This document shows positions 33,214 to 43,700 of a stretch of 64,000 nucleotides of DNA, piece by piece. The notes beneath the pieces are model-generated. The model did no database searches. It was not told the DNA's origin and saw only the letters and a list, made by a program, of their open reading frames with translations. Source of the DNA: Amyelois transitella (taxonomy: Eukaryota > Arthropoda > Insecta > Lepidoptera > Pyralidae); NCBI RefSeq assembly GCF_032362555.1, contig NC_083506.1, positions 4,139,501-4,203,500 of the forward strand, read 5' to 3'. Made by a program: the position numbers and the translations under genes. Within the stretch, counting starts at the first letter, position 1. Each line of letters starts with the position of its first letter.

Positions 33214-33303
33214 ATGGACTTTCAAAGTGCTATGGAGACGTTCGCCGAGGCGTGGGCTGCTGCAAACTCAGTCAAGTCGGAGTCGGCGAGCGATCTGACA
33301 CAG
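33214..33303 (+). CDS. First coding exon of an unidentified host gene (30 codons)
   Basis: The frame opens with AAAAATGG, a favourable insect start context, five codons after an in-frame TGA. It reads MDFQSAMETFAEAWAAANSV then KSESASDLTQ. Codon third positions are G/C-rich in the second half (GAG ACG TTC GCC GAG GCG TGG), unlike the AT-rich DNA around it. The exon ends CAG|GTCAGC, a phase-0 donor of modest strength; unspliced, the frame would stop at 33331-33333 after nine more codons. VKSE fits the consensus for SUMO attachment. No known domain is present in 30 residues and I do not recognise the gene. A transcription regulator is plausible from the acidic, serine-rich start and the regulatory-looking surroundings, but this is inference. 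No further exon was identified downstream. Confidence 0.6.
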
Positions 33304-34394
33304 GTCAGCTGTTTAATTTATAAGCATAATTGATTTTTTATTTCCCAGAATCGACAGGTAAAAAAAGCCTATAACATTTAATGAAATATTTACATTCCGC
33401 TGTGTTTTACATCGAAAATAAATAAAAAACAAAGGTTTTTTACATTTTTCTAAAAGTCTTTTAAAGTTATTAAACGACAAACACTTACTCACTGATCATG
33501 AAGTTTGAAAAACCACTGTGCCACTAAAGATGAAATTTGTCAGGAATATAGATCGTGAGTGTCTAAGAGATTAATATTTTTGGAAATTTCCGCGGCAATG
33601 GAAACTACTGCGATTTTTTTAACGTGCGGGCGGAGTTGCGGGTTCTAATATTTTTTACATAATTGTATTTAAATAAAAATACTGTCCATTTATAAGTAAA
33701 GGAATAACTATTTTATTTTTATTTTCTTCATATTCTAAAATAATGTTATATTTAAAAAAAATCTATTTAAAATATCAGTCAATTGACTGTCGGTATTGTG
33801 TTAGTGTTTACATATTTCTTTATTCATCGAGATAATAATTAATTTGCATAGAAAATAATGGGACATCGCGTGTATTACCTACTGTATTCTAATAGACTAC
33901 TTATATTACTTGTAAATTTGCACTAAATATTGAGTACTAAATACGGCCGTGAAAAAACATTGTCTCATTGTCTCTAAAACGGGTAAAATATTATGAAATG
34001 ATAACTAAAATGTAGTTAAGTGACTTAATGATGTTACTTCACCACTAAATTTTGTAGATTATCTTTGAATGTTTAACTTAACAGCATTTACAAATTAGCC
34101 TTATATAAATAAATTTACATATATAAGGATAAGTGGTTCGGTAATCTAAACTAAATATTTTCTTAACAATTGGTCAATTATACTAACCTATAGATAAGAA
34201 GAATAATGAGAATAAATCTTTGTCATTATTAAGTTTTTTTCAATTAGAAAGTAATAGATAATTGTTGCAACCTCGTAGGACGTGTAAACATCTCGTTTAT
34301 TTCTCGTTTTCGTAGGAATTTCAGGATTTATTTAGCTAATTAGACATAAGATCTGTATGATAATGTAATTATTAAAATTAAACTGCAAAACATG
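33304..34394 (+). other. Start of putative long first intron
   Basis: AT-rich sequence after the donor. A second acceptor-donor pair, TTTATTTCCCAG ... CAGGTAAAA, frames 9 nt at 33349-33357 (see findings). Otherwise nothing recognised up to the repeat at 34395. Confidence 0.4.
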
Positions 34395-34650
34395 CATACA
34401 TACATATAATCACGTCTATATCCCTTGCGGGGTAGACAGAGCAAACAGTCTTTAAAGACTGATAGGCCACATTCAGCTATTTGGCTTTAAGATAGAAGTG
34501 AGATTCAAATAGTGACAGGTTGCTAGCCCATCGCCTAAAAGATGAATCCCAAGTTTATAAGCCTATCCCTTAGTCGCCTTTTACGACATCCATGGGAAAA
34601 AGATGGAGTGGTCCTATTCTTTTTTCTCTTGGTGCCGGGAACCACACGGC
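34395..34650 (+). repeat. 250-bp moth repeat family, full-length copy
   Basis: The best preserved copy. It runs from CATACATACATATAATCACG through TATATCCCTTGCGGGGTAGA, ATTCAAATAGTGACAGGTTG, GCTAGCCCATCGCC and TTAGTCGCCTTTTACGACAT to GGTGCCGGGAACCACACGGC. No open frame, polymerase III box or terminal inverted repeat was seen, so the class of element is undetermined. Confidence 0.92.
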
Positions 34651-34873
34651 TCTGCAAAAATTGCATTTAAAATAAATAAATGAAATGCGATGCCATAAGC
34701 CTATGTCGAGTAGTAGGTATGAAATAAAAAATCTTGAAGGATTTCATTGATGAATAGAATGGAACATGTTTAGACAAGGAAAGACGTACCTATTTGAAAA
34801 AAAAAATGGTTGTTTGTTTAATATGGTCCGGACTCGGGATCACCCCTCATTAAAAACGAATGCGTTTAAATAA

Positions 34874-35140
34874 CTAATCCTCCTTCTCTATTGCTCCCTG
34901 AGCGTCATGATGTGCCTGATCTAGTTTCTTTACGATCTCTTTCCATCTGCAGCGATCTTTTGCTAGTTGTGATGCATCAGATACTGTCTTGAGATGATCT
35001 TTTATTTGATAGGTCCAACGTATTCCATTTATATCCATTGTATACATGTATCCATTTCCTTCTATCTTTTTGGTAATAAACAGTTCCTCCAGGTTAAAGT
35101 AATGGATGGATTTAAATGGCATGACTTGCACCGTCACCAT
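34874..35140 (-). pseudogene. Probable LINE ORF C-terminal remnant
   Basis: An 88-codon open frame on the minus strand. The segment QIKDHLKTVSDASQLAKDR followed by CRWKEIVKKLDQAHHDAQG resembles the DR..W C-terminal end of non-LTR retrotransposon polyproteins. It lacks any reverse transcriptase motif. The frame starts at a chance methionine and the rest of the element is not seen upstream. Confidence 0.45.
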
Positions 35141-35600
35141 TCTTCAAATAAAACGTTTTCTTAGTTATAGCATTAATTATGTATCGAATAATTTGTGTTA
35201 CATCACGTATTCGATTCTCTCACGTTTTAAATCTGTATTATGTGGTTTTACATTACATATTTGAAGCAATTAATGTCATGTAATTGAAGAGCGATTTGAA
35301 AAAATAACTAAGTACTTATTCAAACCTAAACAAATACTATTTTTATTTTAATAACTTAGTTAGATTAAAGTAACGTTGATTAGTAAGTGAAATAGTAATT
35401 TAAAAATACCTTGTTTAGGTTTAAGTATAGATAAGAATTAAGTATTATCTGATGAATAGGAAACATATGAATAATAATAACTATAAAATAAGATATGGGA
35501 AGTATATGTACGTACATATATGGACAGTGAAACAGCTACTAGTCCAATAAAACTTTATCTCACGAAGTTAAAGGCAATAAGAACTGACAGGTAAAAAAAA
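35141..35600. other. Non-coding stretch
   Basis: AT-rich; nothing recognised. Confidence 0.35.
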
Positions 35601-35935
35601 AATAAAAAGCGGTCAAGTGCGTGACGGGCAACACCGATTGTAGGGTTCCGAATGACCAGTACTAATAGAAATTATCAATATAAATAACAGTAACAGGTAG
35701 ACACTTAAAATTTTCAATGAATATTAACGTTTATATTATTACCTTTTAAAATTAATGATTAAGTACAATAAAGTAATTATTTAAGGGTGCCTCCCATACA
35801 ACAAACGGATTTTTTAAGCAATTTGCTGGTCGATTTCAGTAAACTGGTAGAAACTGGAATATAAAAAAGAAATATTTATGAAACAAACGTGATGATACAG
35901 AACCCTTCATCAGACTTGCACTTTCACAGTTTTTC
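35601..35935 (+). mobile_element. Non-autonomous element F, copy 2
   Basis: Starts AATAAAAAGCGGTCAAGTGC, then GATTGTAGGGTTCCGAATG. It includes TGCCTCCCATACAACAAACG and ends GACTTGCACTTTCACAGTTT. The ends are roughly inverted versions of each other (AAGCGG.CAAGTGC against GCACTT), suggesting a MITE-like element. Confidence 0.6.
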
Positions 35936-37126
35936 GTTTTACTCGGGTGGAGTTGCCCGTGTCTTTTAGTTAGTAAGTGAGAGATTAAATTGTGTTTAAT
36001 CGTTAGGTAAGTAGTTTATTAATAAAAACATACATGAAATCACGCCTCTTGTTCACAATTTGTAAACATATTTGTTAATAAAAATAAAATATGTTATTCT
36101 TACATTTCAACGAATAATTAAAGATATCATTATATTAGATATAAGTACCTAGTCTTACAAAAAAACTTCCAATATATATTTTATTATACTTGACTCTTCT
36201 AACACCATTGCCATAAAACTCGTTTAGCGGATTTGTTATAATTTGTACTTACCTACACCATTTTACCAAATTCGTGCAAAATAACTTAATATCTTTAGAT
36301 ATCGCAGATTACGTCGTTTAATTGTTATAAAAGTAGTTTAACTATTACACGACAAGTAACAACTAGTTTATCTGCGGTTAGCTGTAGTCATTTATATTGG
36401 ATATTCATTTTTTATGAACGTGTGGCATTTTGCATTCCTAACGATCACATATTTCGTTCGGTTAATGAGTTTTGAATTCATCATGACTTTGTTTGAAATT
36501 GTGTTGACTTATAGTTATATTCCAGATATTTATTTATACATACAATAAATGAATAATATATTTTATAAAATGGACTCTTATGTTTAAGCGAACAAATAAC
36601 GCAAAAGTTAGTACGATATTTTTTAAAATTAGTAGATCCCAACTAAGTAACAGTTTAATATATGATGTTATGAAACAATTTTTAATATAATCGCCGATAT
36701 TGGCAACAACAAGGACATGTTCATAACGAGACAGTGTTTTTGATGATTGACTTTTTATTTTGTAACAAAAAAACTCGTTAAACACGGAATGATTTATTTT
36801 ACGAAAAAGTTAATATTTTCGGGCTGGCTCTGAACTCGGACGCAAATTGTTCCGGTTTGGGGTCTCGCCACCGAACCGAGACGAAGCGAACTCGATCACT
36901 TATCCCCTTTCGTAAATACTCGGAACTAATTTTGATCCGTGTGTTGAAAAATGAGGAAACGTGGGTACTTGTAATTGGAGCGAAAATTGTAACAAACAAT
37001 ATGGCAATCACGTAATTTAAATTTAACAAGTAGCTAAGAAACCAAAAGAAAATATTGTTTAATAGGAAAACGAAAACATTGTGAGCAACAGTCGTAACTC
37101 TTATCAGCTGGATCCGCGTTATCGCT
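35936..37126. other. Non-coding stretch
   Basis: Contains a LINE 3'-UTR trace at 36028-36050 (ACATGAAATCACGCCTCTTG). A 145-codon minus-strand frame at 36799-37236 covers a GC-richer patch but shows no domain; see rejected items. Confidence 0.35.
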
Positions 37127-37215
37127 GTAATCCACCGATAATGGATTAGCTGGGACCTCGAATATTTATAAATACAGCCACATCGGTGCCATTCAATTGA
37201 TTGATTTATATTGAC
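37127..37215 (+). repeat. Duplicated ~90-bp element, copy 1
   Basis: Shares GATTAGC.GGGACCTCG, GAATATTTATAAATAC and ATTCAATTGATTGATTT-like sequence with 37605-37709. It can fold: GCTGTA at 37127 pairs with TACAGC at 37172-37177, and TAATCCA with TGGATTA inside. Function unknown. Confidence 0.65.
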
Positions 37216-37604
37216 ACAGATCTTTCTTGTATTCAAATTATCAAGCTTCTGATGAATAACGTTGTCTGTTGCGTGACGATTTAGTACAAAATGTTATCGT
37301 TAACTTTACTGTAAAGTGTAGTTTATGCACAAAAAGTAAAGTAAGGGTGAAAAAGTACCCACTAGAGGTTTTGTTTTACTTATTTAGTTTGTAAATGCAT
37401 TTTACAACCGCCTAAATTTTTAAGAATATTTTAATGTCGTTTAAAATAAAACCTGCTATATTAATTATTTTTTCTGTTTTCAATACATTCTTAAATTAAC
37501 CACAGCTTAAATGCACTCTTATCATTATACATATAAGGTCACTTAAAATAAAATTGTTCTGAACAAACAAATGTAAGTTACACTAAATCTTTTGGTATTG
37601 GACA

Positions 37605-37709
37605 ATATCAGTAATCCTTGTAACAGATTAGCCAGGACCTCGTACAAGGACGAATATTTATAAATACCGCTATCGGCTACATCTATTCGGTTGATCGATT
37701 GCAGTTGAC
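37605..37709 (+). repeat. Duplicated ~90-bp element, copy 2
   Basis: Diverged paralogue of copy 1 with a 9-bp insertion. CCTTGTA and TACAAGG flank ACAGATTAGCCAGGACCTCG and could pair. Confidence 0.65.
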
Positions 37710-38999
37710 TCGATAATACCGCATGTTCGGGGATTTTTTTAGTCAGGATAGCAGTGTACGAGAAATGCAAGCATAAATTTATTTAAGTGTATGCAATGCA
37801 TTGGACGAATTTAAGCCATGACATCTTACATAATTTTTTTTTATAAATAATTTTATAAATTAATAATAATTTAGTTAACGGACAGACAGATAGCGGAGGG
37901 TTAGTAATAGAATATAGAAATGAATGTATGAGGATACATAATTGTACTATATAAAGGTTTAATTAATTATGCATGCGTACACAGGTTTATTTTGATAAGG
38001 TACCGCTTAGAATACAATTGGGAAGACACTCAGATAATGATGATGATTATACTATACAACAACCGTACAGGTATAAAAATATGTACCTGCCAAATATTAA
38101 TGTGATATGGTACCTACTTATTACCGCGACATAAAACCTTTTTTCAGAACAGTTTATACAATTGTAGTAAAAAAGGGATGAATTCACAAGACGCATTTTC
38201 TAATTGCATAGTTTATTTATGTTCCATACACAGTTTTATTATCTCCCGGTTCTCACACATTTGTTCACTTCAGTAATTAACATAAACTAACCTGTCATTG
38301 GATATCGCGGATATAAGAGCTCACAATCTTATTGATTCTTCAAATGTTTATGATGTCAGCACTTACTCATTATATCTTATAAAGTGTGTATGGGTCAAAG
38401 CTTGTACTTATATTCAGGATGTTAAACCTAAATATCGTTTGTCAAGATCTCCAAATATCTTAACTCATACGAGCGAGACTCAGTCGTAACAAACTGTATC
38501 AATCTCCCTGTAACAGATAAGTATAACATTTTTAAACGTCCAAACCGTTACTGATTCTCTATGATGACTTAGACGTTTCGAAACCGAAACAAAAAATTGT
38601 ATAAGCACAATTACATCTGTAGATGGGTGCCTAAGTAGAAAGTGGGCGCGTGCCAAGCGGCAACCACAAAAACTGTGAAGTAGCTTACAGTATACTAATA
38701 ATCCGTGCAATAAGACACGTACGTCATATCAAGTGAATACGCGCGTTCAATTTGCTTCTGAAATCGATACAATACTCTGACACACTGGAACTTAATTACT
38801 AGCGCCAATGGAGTTCTCTTGTCGACATAGTTGCCAAGCTCAGATTATTTTCCTTTTGTATCCAGTGAAAATGATGTCGCCGCAATTTTTTATCTATGAA
38901 GTTCAACACACAGCTCGACATTTAAAGATATCAAGCGTGTGAGACGTCTGCCTGTTACAGCAGGATTTGAATAGACGTGTTTTTGTTCACGTGATAAAA
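37710..38999. other. Non-coding stretch
   Basis: 37874-37912 has CGGACAGACAGATAGCGGAG and TTAGTAATAG, a fragment of the repeat at 60162. Otherwise nothing recognised. Confidence 0.35.
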
Positions 39000-39700
39000 C
39001 GATCTGAATGCATGGTGGACTATTTGGCTCGGCTAGCGAGCACGCGCTGCGCTCGCGCCGCTGTAATGGGCTCCATCTCGCGGATAAAGCGGCGACACCG
39101 TTACCTTTCTCAAATCACGTACACTATTGTAATATCCAATCGCCCAGAAATGAGATTGCGGCTAACAAGTTATTTACATTGACGTTTTAATATGGACACC
39201 GTCTGAAAAAACTATTTAAAAACGTATCTAATTATACATTGTGGTGTCTGTAATAGCCAACGAACGCGCCGGCGACTCTCTTTGTGACGCAGCCTAAGCT
39301 AGAGAGATTAATTTTGGCGCAACAATGAACCAGTTTATAGTCAATAATACACGTCTTAATAAGTATCAGTTGCGATATTGTCAATTTTAGGTTTCGAAAG
39401 CAGGCGTTCTTTCGGTGCTAGCTCCCGGCGGTGGCGATAGGATCTTTATTACTGGGAGTTTTTTTTTGGAGAAAAAACGATTATTACAAGGGATCGGCAG
39501 GACGGATAAGTAGTGGAGATTGACGGAGTGTCGCGAGGTCTGTGACCGGCAGCCTGCAGGGCGGGCAAGGGCAGGGGGGCGGGTCGCGGAGCGGCGAAAA
39601 GCCGCGAGGCTGCATTGCGCGGGAGCAGCCAAAAACTAACCATAAATTACTGGGCTACTTGCTGGACCGCCCAAGACACGCGCGCTACTTTTTTCTTACC
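39000..39700. promoter_or_regulatory. GC-rich islands, candidate regulatory DNA
   Basis: Two blocks (about 39020-39110 and 39500-39690) are much richer in G+C than their flanks; the second has a G/C-rich run from 39544 to 39600. Overlapping open frames on both strands are by-products of the low stop density. No known motif set or protein is evident. Confidence 0.25.
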
Positions 39701-41094
39701 TTCCAGTCCTGTTACAACGCAAATTTCTCACGAACATCACATCTCACGAGCATATCTTTGAGATTGCTTCGAATAATGAGCTTTGAGATTTGCGAACAAC
39801 GTCGATTGAAAAGTTGCTTCTGATATTAATCCATTGTGCGGAAAACATTGTACCATTAAAAGTAACATTCCCAAGATGATGTAAGTGTGTTTGCATCACT
39901 TACAAATTAATCGGCTATACAAACATGTGGAGATCTTTCATTATTAAGAGGGCTCGTTTGAACGTCTCTACCGTGCACCTACCGTCTTTTTTACATAATG
40001 ACTACGGATTTAAGGAGCGAAGTAAAGTCGCATACGCGATGTGGAATTTCGGTAGCCCGCGGCGATACAGGGCCGGAATCAGAAATCTTTGAAAGGCTTT
40101 ACTTCGTTATCGAAATGTCGGCATCGATATAATTGAATGCGGTGCGCAATCTTTTTGTTGAAGGTGATGAGCTTCACTAATGCCAATACTGACAGGTTGA
40201 CGACGGATTAAATGTGAAAATCAAATGCTCATATTTTAACAAATTAATATCAAATCAGTTTGTTCGTTACCTATGACATGGCGTATTACCTAAGTAGGTT
40301 TGTTTTTACTCTCTGTAAAGTTTGTTATAATAAGGGTTTTATCTTTTGTGAAATATCTGATTCTCGTGGTTTAAGCTTTAAACATTTATATTAATTTAAA
40401 TTTAAAAAAATTTAAACTTAATACCGTCTTACTTAATAGATTGTATTACTTAATAATCGATTGTCAGATGTTGATTCAGTAGTCAATAATATATTACAAT
40501 TAAAGTGATTACTTTGTTGTTACCCATTACAAGAATGCAAAAATATTTTCAATTCACTCAAGTCTAGTCCAATGAATTGTGTTTTCTTAATACTTATATT
40601 GAATAATTTGTTATATAATACTTATACATTGAACAATTTGTTTGTTTTGAACATGGAGGTAAGTGATCTTTTACAATTACCTAATTGAAATTGTGATTTT
40701 CTTTATGGGGTTTTGGTTAAAAAAATGGTAATGAGGCCAAACTTAATTAGTGCCTCGGTCGTAAGAAATGATTGCTAAAACCACGTAATATTATCGATAC
40801 CAAATATTCATGCATTTGGAATCTGTCTCTTTATAATGTATTTTATATAGTAGAGAAAACAGACAGTTGTCGTATTTCATTGAAACACCGTGCGTAGGCG
40901 CATTCGTAGATCATTATTACGGGCTATAACACTACCGCAGCCTAAATATAAATATCCAAGTATTGTAATGTAATGCACTGGACTGGTTCAACGATGCCAC
41001 ACTTTGACAAGAAATAATCGGTCGTAATCGTCTGGTTAAAAGTGAGGAAAATAAAATAGCAATGCGCCTTAAATTTAATATTCATACTTGAGCA
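39701..41094. other. Non-coding stretch
   Basis: Nothing recognised. Confidence 0.35.
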
Positions 41095-41345
41095 TACATC
41101 AGACAAAGACTGCCTTTCTCTGAGGTAAGGCGTCGCGCACTCTAGCGATTACCTGTTTTTTGCACCCCTCATTATGCAGATTCCGGCGAAAAAGGAATAA
41201 ATTTAATAACAAGCGTTCGTGCGCATGCGTTATCGAACGCACTTGCTTCTGATAATCTTCACTGTAATTACGTATAGAACGACGCCCGCGCACGAAACTC
41301 AATTGAGTCTTTGTGCGTATTTATTTCTATGATAATTATCATGTC
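41095..41345. promoter_or_regulatory. Candidate regulatory block with NRF1-like palindrome
   Basis: TGCGCATGCGT at 41220-41230 matches the NRF1/Ewg consensus and sits inside a GCGTTCG/CGAACGC inverted pair. The block is GC-richer than its flanks and ends near a 14-bp palindrome ATGATAATTATCAT (41329-41342). Confidence 0.28.
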
Positions 41346-42699
41346 GTCGTGAAATATAAATGTATTTTTGTTACTAATTGTAATTGTAAGTATTAATAGT
41401 GTATGATTTCCTGTCCAACTAGCACATTTCACCATTATTATGCAAAAAATTACACCCTAACATTTCAACGAAAAATGGCAAAAATAATAAATTAATATAA
41501 ATATATAGTTATGTGTTGGTCAGTATTTCAGGCAAAACTTAATTATCCAAACGCACACATTATTATACCATGCGCAGGCTGAATGTTTACAAAAAACTTA
41601 ATTTCAATTTTGCAATAGCTATTAGCATTGGAACGTGTCTATTTAAATATATATTTGTTACTTAATCCAAGGAAAGGTTTATTGATAGAACTGCTGTAAT
41701 TGAAATGATACGGTCGTTACAGTACAATAGATACGGGGCAGGTTAGGCACCTTATTGCCCAAGTTAATCAAATAGCTTATTAAAATCAAATGACCATAGG
41801 TATTAATCTAAATTGCGTAATATTTGCATAACAACACTTTTACTATTGCATATAAAATTATATTATGTTTTTTGGGACCGATAGTAATTGAAAACTAATA
41901 AAACCTAGCCTTTCGATAATTATGTCGGGTTTTATATTACTCTTGACGGGGCAATCGAGGAACTCTTGATTAATAAGTCCTGATTTCAAAAATTCTTTCA
42001 CCATTAGAAATTTACATTATCCGACAGCGCTTTAGAGGCATATATTTGTTACGAAATAAATTAAGAAATATCCATCCAGCTGTGTAGGATAAACATAATG
42101 GTTTTATCACATAAGAGAGATTATAGGTACTTATTTCGTTAAATCTAGGAAATGCATATCTCAAGACTGCGGTAACCTTAATAAGGATAATCTCACACCT
42201 GAGAAGTGCAATTAATAATGGAAGGGGTGCCCAACAGATCCGTGCAAATTCCACTAAGATTACAGAAGCGGCGTCGAGGGGGTTAAAGTGAAGGGTAAAT
42301 TGTTACATTGATTTAAACTTATCATAAAGTTCATGTAACTTTAAGTGAAAACAATTTTATATTTTTTTCGAATATATTTTCTTCGCATTTTTTTATTTAT
42401 TATCAGTTATTAATTATCGGAATAACAAAGAGTCAAATATTAATTTGATTGACGTTACACGAAAAGTGTATATTTAATTAATTGTGTAACGCACAACGGT
42501 TTTCACGTGTCAATTTTTATGCTTATTTAACAAAAAGTTAAGTATGAGTAGAATATACATATATAAAATATTGAACTAGCAAAAATAAAAATAAAATGTT
42601 TTGAAGAAATCACAAAATGAATTGGTATATTCGACACGGTTAACAAAAATCAGATTCACATATATTTTTTCGCAGCAAAACGTTGGCATTTTTCTCGAT
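41346..42699. other. Non-coding stretch
   Basis: Nothing recognised. Confidence 0.35.
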
Positions 42700-42905
42700 A
42701 ATTAGCTGGCCATTGCATTGTGGAGGCAGCACGTCCAGGGCTGGTTCAGGAGGATCAAGAAAACAGCCAAAAACTGGCCCGGCGTCTTAGCCTTGAATGG
42801 CTTAGCCTCTGGACACGGGCAAATAGCTGACGTGGCCTGCAGGCTACCGCGCCCTGCATACACAATGTGCGGCCCAGCACAGGGGTGCGTTGGAGTTGGT
42901 CAAAT
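42700..42905. promoter_or_regulatory. Sharp GC-rich island of unknown nature
   Basis: About 200 bp with balanced composition (for example GGCACGTCCAGG-like and GTGGCCTGCAGGCTACCGCG stretches) flanked by very AT-rich DNA. The plus strand is open for 73 codons from 42718, but the translation has no known domain and no splice context is convincing. It may be a conserved non-coding element, an exon or a transposon piece. Confidence 0.25.
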
Positions 42906-42970
42906 TATTTTCTTTGGATCACTTTATGTACTATATTAGGTTATGATTTTTAAGTAGATAATTGATTCAT

Positions 42971-43027
42971 CTTTTTGCTATTTATCATTAAGCAAGTTTA
43001 GAAGACCAATGGATAAATAGCAAAAAG
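42971..43027. repeat. Perfect 16-bp inverted repeat, 25-nt loop
   Basis: CTTTTTGCTATTTATC at 42971-42986 is exactly complementary to 43012-43027. An (AT)n tract follows at about 43032-43045. Confidence 0.85.
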
Positions 43028-43045
43028 TAAATATATATATATATT

Positions 43046-43369
43046 AATCAAAGACATAATACCTACTGGCGTTTCTTTTATTTATGATAGATAGTACATA
43101 TTGTACAGTTTTTGCCGTCTATTCCTTATTTTAATTAAGTACATACGCGGTTATCGATTCCGTTTGCTTGTTTATTAGACGAATGACATTGCGCATTCTC
43201 TATCTATCCCTTTCTAACACATACTAGTGTTTCGTGCATATTGACCGAGACACCATACACCTAATGATTAATAAATCTCAATTTTTTTCGTATGTCTTCC
43301 GCAAAATGAATGGCTCGCTTCTAGTTTTTCGTTGAAGAAATAGATATTCGCAATTAAAGGAATTGATTT
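43046..43369. other. Non-coding stretch
   Basis: Nothing recognised. Confidence 0.35.
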
Positions 43370-43700
43370 GGGCCGTAAACGTCCACGATGTCCGATGCGA
43401 TTTCCAACATAAAAGTGTACAACGCCGCTAAGGAAGTTTTCACTTCAGAACCTTTATAAGGAAAACATTGCATACTTTCTATCTCGAAAAAAAAATGAAC
43501 GTTCAACAAAAGTAAAATAAACAATCGACTCCACAGCCGCCTATAGCCGAGTCAGTAATGGAGTATTTCGTATTTGCTTCATTTTTTATTTTTTGCTGGT
43601 TCGATTACGCGAACGCGATCTCCTCATCATTCTCCGGCGAAATTCGGGAGCGTCTGAGCCACCAGCCAGATATTAATTATTGATTGACGATAAAGTAGGT
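43370..43700. promoter_or_regulatory. Candidate enhancer with homeodomain-type sites
   Basis: GC-richer than its flanks. ATATTAATTATTGATTGACG at about 43670-43689 combines a TAATTA homeodomain core with a TTGATTGAC site of Exd/Meis type. Inferred from motifs only. Confidence 0.22.

Noticed and set aside
36799-37236. 145-codon open frame on the minus strand
   Set aside because: It is the longest non-transposon frame, but the translation is a hydrophobic mixture with no domain. It crosses an AT-rich and a GC-rich patch with different composition, and its 5' part overlaps the duplicated element at 37127.
39387-39823. Frames of 64-93 codons on both strands
   Set aside because: Same reason: a GC-rich island with low stop density and no protein family resemblance.
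43032-43045. AT microsatellite and poly(A)/poly(T) runs elsewhere
   Set aside because: Ordinary for AT-rich insect DNA; not informative.
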